The notes under the pieces: generated by a model
The model's database searches: none
Told to the model about the DNA's origin: nothing
The model's input: only the letters and a program-made list of their open reading frames with translations
Translations under genes and position numbers: made by a program
Shown: positions 22,553 through 25,290 of the stretch, piece after piece
Numbering within the stretch: position 1 is the stretch's first letter
Layout: every line of letters starts with the position of its first letter
From: an uncultured Lachnospiraceae bacterium
GTDB lineage: Bacteria > Bacillota > Clostridia > Lachnospirales > Lachnospiraceae
Length of the DNA: 25,290 nucleotides
Reading direction: 5' to 3'
Assembly: GCA_910578715.1 (NCBI GenBank)
Contig: CAJTRL010000047.1
Span: forward strand, 1-25,290

Positions 22553-23122
22553 TTATCGGGGCTGAAGCTGCCGGATGTCCTTCACAGGCAGCCCTGAGAT
22601 ATCCGCGATTTCCTCCAATGAATATGTTCCCGCCGAAAGCATGCGAAGAGCAGTTTTTTCCATTGTATCTTTTATTCCTGTTTTCTTCCCTTCTTCTATT
22701 CCGGCACTGTACTCATCCTTGCGTATCAGCGCAAGCTCTTTTTCTTCGTCGTATTCAAATATACTCATACGATAACCATACGCCTTTCTCAACTTGCGAA
22801 CTTTGTGGCAAGACGCTGACCAGCGTCGACACAAATTCGCAGTCGAAAGAATCTCATTCTTTCGACACAGTCTCAGGTATACGCTGCTTCCCATTATAAA
22901 ATGTGATGAATCTGGGCGCCGGAATTTTCACAACGGACGTTGTATAAACAGAACGGTTTTCAACCAGTTTCTGATATTCGCTCGACACATAAAACAAATC
23001 CCGCAACGGCATATTAGGGTTGTAAGTGGACTGATGCTCGTATAAATATAACTGAAAATCATTCGGAATATCGTGTCTTTATACTCCCGGTTCACAGTTG
23101 CATATCCTTTTTCTTTTTTCAT
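22553..23122 (-). pseudogene. Decayed Rpn/PD-(D/E)XK nuclease-family gene
   Basis: Three separate pieces of one Rpn (recombination-promoting nuclease/putative transposase) protein are present. The N-terminus starts at 23122 after GGGAGGAAAA: KKEKGYATVNREYKDTIFR. A second piece, in another frame, reads LYLYEHQSTYNPNMPLRDLF and RFITFYNGK up to a stop near 22855. A third reads MSIFEYDEEKELALIRKDEY to the end. The join between the first two lacks ~45 residues, including much of the nuclease core. Between the second and third lies a palindromic element (22795-22866) in place of ~80 expected residues. At most a 113-residue C-terminal product could be made. Missing lengths are estimated from family memory. 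Confidence 0.85.
22795..22866 (-). repeat. Palindromic element within the rpn remnant
   Basis: Two adjacent hairpins. The first has outer arms TGCGAACTTTGTG and CACAAATTCGCA (22795-22807, 22830-22841; one bulge) around a perfect inner stem GACGCTG/CAGCGTC (22812-22827). The second is an 11-bp perfect stem GTCGAAAGAAT/ATTCTTTCGAC with a CTC loop (22842-22866). Architecture and the GCTGAC core recall the 67-bp units at 15325-15458. It looks like a small non-coding mobile palindrome. Confidence 0.75.
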
Positions 23123-23260
23123 TTTTCCTCCCGGACAGGAGTTTCATTTTTCTGAAATCTCCTGCTTCTAACATGTCATTGGATTTAAAAGCATAGATTT
23201 CCGAAAAAACAGAATAAAAGAATTTGCTTTGATAAATAGAAATATATATGCTTTGATGAT

Positions 23261-23289
23261 AGTATAACATATCTCGAAATGATATTCAA
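23261..23289 (-). promoter_or_regulatory. Promoter of the rpn remnant
   Basis: On the - strand: TTGAAT (23289-23284), a 17-bp spacer and TATACT (23266-23261). A leader of about 130 bases follows, with a hairpin (CAGGAG... CTCCTG) just before the ribosome site GGGAGG. The promoter appears intact although the gene is broken. Confidence 0.6.
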
Positions 23290-23332
23290 CACATTTTTCT
23301 ATTTTTTGTCGTAAACGCAGGCCGTAAACATC

Positions 23333-23377
23333 AAAAACCGCTCCCCGCCCTGCTTCATCGCAAGGCGGAAGAGCGGT
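23333..23377 (-). terminator. Intrinsic terminator of the HIT gene
   Basis: In the - sense, ACCGCTC and CCGCC pair with GGCGG and GAGCGGT across a 14-base loop, followed by a TTTTT run (23337-23333). It lies 10 bases past the HIT stop codon. A strong and conventional terminator. Confidence 0.88.
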
Positions 23378-23386
23378 CATCCATTT

Positions 23387-23809
23387 TTACAGACACGCTT
23401 TGATTTTCTCAATCATCTCCGCATATTCGTTTTCGCTCAGATATTTTTTATCGGGATTCATCTGGAATGTACCGCCCCATTCGTCCTGGTCCCTGTATTT
23501 CGGAACAAGGTGTATGTGCAGATGGCATCCGGTGTCGCCGTATGCGCCGTAGTTCAGTTTATCCGGCGCAAACGCTTTATGAATGGCTCTCGCCGCTTTG
23601 GTCACATCCGCCATAAAACGGTTTCTTTCCTCGTCGCTGATATCCACGATTTCGCTGACATGGTCTTTGTATGCCACAATACATCTTCCCGGCTTGCTCT
23701 GCTCTTTGAACAAGATAAGCTGGCTCACATCCAGGTCGCAGATTTTAATGCCGAACTTCGCCAGCAGTTCTCCGCCCTGACAATATCCACAGTTATTATC
23801 CTTCATCAT
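23387..23809 (-). CDS. HIT-family nucleotide hydrolase/transferase
   Basis: 140 residues. The histidine triad is HLHIHLVP with H96, H98 and H100; the family hydrolyses nucleotide phosphoramidates or dinucleoside polyphosphates through a His-nucleotide intermediate. CGYC at 7-10 is the zinc-site Cys pair of many bacterial HIT proteins, and RCIVAYKDHVSEIVDI (42-57) is the usual second block. Two ATGs overlap (23809, 23806); AGGGAGG is better spaced for the second. It forms its own unit, with an element carrying a TATAAT box upstream and a strong terminator downstream. Physiological substrate unknown. Confidence 0.92.
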   Translation of the reverse strand: MMKDNNCGYCQGGELLAKFGIKICDLDVSQLILFKEQSKPGRCIVAYKDHVSEIVDISDEERNRFMADVTKAARAIHKAFAPDKLNYGAYGDTGCHLHIHLVPKYRDQDEWGGTFQMNPDKKYLSENEYAEMIEKIKACL

Positions 23810-23842
23810 ATTCCTCCCTCTTGTTATATAGCCTCACCTTTT

Positions 23843-23892
23843 GAAAAACAAATGCCGCTTCGCGTCGCTTGTTTTTCTTTTGCACCATTATA
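23843..23892 (-). repeat. Dispersed hairpin repeat, copy 2, with -10 box
   Basis: The 41 bases at 23843-23883 are identical to 15460-15500. In the - sense a TGATATAAT extended -10 (TATAAT at 23892-23887) lies just ahead, as in copy 1. The repeat is downstream of the acetyltransferase stop and upstream of the HIT start, so it may be the terminator of one, the leader of the other, or both. Confidence 0.85.
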
Positions 23893-23924
23893 TCATACAC
23901 TTAGGGGGATTGACAGGGGGAAAC

Positions 23925-24509
23925 TTATTTATTTTCCCGCAGCACGCGGCAGGGGTTCCCGCAAGCTATCGTATTATCCGGGATATCTTTCGTTACGACG
24001 CTGCCAGCCCCGATAACGACATTGTTTCCAATCGTTATGCCCGGCATAATAATCGCGCCGCCGCCAATCCAGACGTTGTTTCCGATGATTACCGGGGCGG
24101 TCTGTGTCTTACAAAATGCAAATGAACCGTCTTCTTTCAGTTCTCCGAACCTGTCGGCCGCATTGGCCGGATGAAACGCCGTATAAATTTGGACATTCGG
24201 TGCAATCAGGGCGTGGTCGCCGATGATGATTTTATTGTCATCCAGAAAGGTGCAGTTCATATTGACTTCGCAGTGATTTCCGAAATATATATTATTGCCA
24301 TAGTCCACATAAAATGGCGCGGTAATCCACAGGTTTTCTCCCTGGCCGCCGAGCAGTTCCCGCAAAATACGCTTTTTCTCTTCCAAATCGGCGGAGTCCG
24401 TCCTGTTATAATCTCTTATCAGGTCTTTGGCTTTATGCCATTGAGTCAGTAATTCCTCGTCGCCACAGTCATAAAGCTGCCCCGCCAGCATTTTTTCTCT
24501 TTCGGTCAT
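23925..24509 (-). CDS. maa: Maltose/galactoside O-acetyltransferase
   Basis: 194 residues from the ATG at 24509, which follows AGAGAGGGAAAC; an upstream in-frame start adds 8 poorly supported residues. It opens MTEREKMLAGQLYDCGDEEL, the standard start of Maa/LacA/NodL enzymes. The left-handed beta-helix follows, with repeated (I/V)IIGxx hexapeptides, for example VIIGNNVWIGGGAIIMPGITIGNN... in parts. The catalytic His is H113 in TAFHP. Family members acetylate the C6 hydroxyl of sugars using acetyl-CoA, thought to be detoxification of unused sugars. The acceptor here is unknown. A consensus promoter lies ~100 bases upstream, and a hairpin repeat downstream. Confidence 0.93.
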   Translation of the reverse strand: MTEREKMLAGQLYDCGDEELLTQWHKAKDLIRDYNRTDSADLEEKKRILRELLGGQGENLWITAPFYVDYGNNIYFGNHCEVNMNCTFLDDNKIIIGDHALIAPNVQIYTAFHPANAADRFGELKEDGSFAFCKTQTAPVIIGNNVWIGGGAIIMPGITIGNNVVIGAGSVVTKDIPDNTIACGNPCRVLRENK

Positions 24510-24610
24510 GTTTCCCTCTCTCCCCGCACGCACAGCTTTCTGTCCGTATGCAAAGTATTTTATCTTTCAGTCCGGCTTTTCTCATTATCAGAAAACGTGT
24601 TACATCATCT

Positions 24611-24639
24611 ATTATAGCTTGCTGGTTTTCTATTGTCAA
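24611..24639 (-). promoter_or_regulatory. Consensus promoter of the acetyltransferase
   Basis: On the - strand: TTGACA (24639-24634), exactly 17 bases, then TATAAT (24616-24611). Both boxes are perfect sigma-70/sigma-A consensus. The leader is about 95 bases and contains a small TTTTCT/AGAAAA hairpin. Confidence 0.88.
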
Positions 24640-24772
24640 AACGTTGTCATCTTTTCAATATCATATTGTCGTTTTTATTTTGAATAAACAGCGTCATTTC
24701 TTGAAAGAAGATAAACACAATACTGATTCATACTGATGCCCTCCAGTATTTGATTTTTTTCAATAAAAAGTA
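24640..24772. other. AT-rich gap between divergent promoters
   Basis: The 370-base gap between the acetyltransferase and MerR genes holds their two promoters and no gene. Within this central part are a direct repeat ATACTGAT (24720 and 24730) and a weak hairpin ATACTG/CAGTAT (24730-24749) followed by a T-rich run to 24760, resembling a + strand terminator with no gene before it. Confidence 0.5.
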
Positions 24773-24803
24773 TTGACTCCCACGTAACGTGATACTGTAT
24801 TCT
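24773..24803 (+). promoter_or_regulatory. MerR-type long-spacer promoter and operator
   Basis: TTGACT (24773-24778) and TATTCT (24798-24803) are separated by 19 bases instead of 17, the hallmark of promoters that MerR-family activators untwist. The spacer is centred on a perfect palindrome CACGT-A-ACGTG (24781-24791). It probably serves autoregulation of the MerR-family gene that follows. Confidence 0.82.
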
Positions 24804-24879
24804 TTACTTAAAGGAGCAAAGCAGATATATGCCGGCAATCTCTGTCCTGCTTCTTCACAAAATTAAGGAGCTGATAAGA

Positions 24880-25290
24880 ATGCGAACCATAAGCCAGGTT
24901 GCACAATTAACAGGCATAAGCACACGAACATTACAATACTATGACGAGATTGGATTGTTAAAGCCAAGCAAATTGACCGAATCCGGCTATCGCCTATATA
25001 ATGATGAAGCCTTACAAAAGCTGCAACAAATCCTGTTTTTTAAGGAATTGGGCTTTCAGTTGAAAGAAATCAAAGAAATTCTGCAAAAACCAGGCTTTGA
25101 CAAGATTAAGGCTTTTAAAAGGCAAAAAGAGCTGCTTCTGCTGAAACGCAATCGAACAGACAGACTGATACAGCTTCTTAACCGTTTGGAGAAAGGAGAA
25201 CAATGTATGAGTTTTAAAGAATTTGACCTGTCAGATTACATTACCGCATTAGAGGATTTTAAAAATAACAGCACTGATGATGTTATCAAG
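24880..25290 (+). CDS. MerR-family regulator, 3' end beyond window
   Basis: 137 codons are present and the frame is still open at the edge. Residues 1-70 are a MerR winged helix (TISQVAQLTGISTRTLQYYDEIGLL, in two parts, then SGYRLYNDEALQKLQQI and FKELGFQLKEIKEIL). A long dimerisation helix follows (~80-105), and then SFKEFDLSDY, the start of a C-terminal effector region as in TipA/Mta/BltR-like multidrug activators. AGGAG lies 9 bases before the ATG at 24880. A second in-frame ATG at 24829, with AAAGGAG 12 bases ahead of it, would add 17 residues (PAISVLLLHKIKELIR after Met); the shorter form matches the family. The effector is unknown. Confidence 0.92.
   Translation, partial: MRTISQVAQLTGISTRTLQYYDEIGLLKPSKLTESGYRLYNDEALQKLQQILFFKELGFQLKEIKEILQKPGFDKIKAFKRQKELLLLKRNRTDRLIQLLNRLEKGEQCMSFKEFDLSDYITALEDFKNNSTDDVIK

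Noticed and set aside
22794..23045. Plus-strand open frame across the rpn remnant
   Set aside because: It runs antisense to recognisable Rpn sequence and through the palindromic element, and starts at a TTG without a ribosome site.
23910..23938. TTGACA on the plus strand near the acetyltransferase end
   Set aside because: No -10 box at proper distance and no plus-strand gene follows.

Overview
The window looks like a chromosomal stretch from a gut-type Clostridia genome, most likely Lachnospiraceae. I infer this from AddA/AddB instead of RecBCD, strong AGGAGG-type ribosome binding sites, Gram-positive style promoters, an Rpn-family remnant, a CotH/VTC/DUF4956 gene set, and small palindromic repeats in UTRs. 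No rRNA, tRNA or CRISPR array was recognised.

Layout. 1-1.85 kb (+ strand) is accessory: the 3' end of a large serine recombinase, a MazE/MazF-like toxin-antitoxin pair with a clear promoter/operator, and a small SAM-dependent methyltransferase whose 3' end overlaps addA tail to tail. From 13.6 kb down to 1.8 kb (- strand) runs a tightly packed gene chain: VTC-domain polyphosphate polymerase-like protein, DUF4956 membrane protein, CotH-kinase-like surface protein, half-size EamA transporter, a 101-residue unknown, addB and addA. A good promoter precedes the VTC gene. The DUF4956 gene is split by a one-base frameshift at a nine-base homopolymer, and its restored frame would end in an ATGA overlap with the CotH gene. 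Upstream of the chain (- strand) are a MATE transporter and an 83-residue stand-alone protein resembling the middle domain of the fatty acid kinase FakA, preceded by a 0.2-kb block of hairpin repeats.

15.5-18.1 kb (- strand) is a two-gene ABC system. Its ATPase carries an N-terminal XRE DNA-binding domain, and an 8-copy minisatellite separates the ATPase from its permease. 18.3-20.6 kb (+ strand) has a GH13 alpha-glucosidase (oligo-1,6-glucosidase type) and a small dimeric alpha/beta-barrel protein. 20.6-24.5 kb (- strand) has cysK with its own promoter and a long inverted repeat in its leader, a P-loop kinase-like protein, a decayed rpn gene carrying a palindromic insert, a HIT-family hydrolase and a maltose/galactoside O-acetyltransferase. 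The window ends in a 5' partial MerR-family regulator with a 19-bp-spacer MerR-type promoter.

Points of greatest interest: the VTC-DUF4956-CotH module (perhaps a split polyphosphate-synthesis and surface-modification system) with its possible G9 phase switch; the XRE-ABC fusion; and two kinds of hairpin repeat, one present in two identical 41-bp copies 8.4 kb apart and one showing compensatory stem changes between tandem copies.
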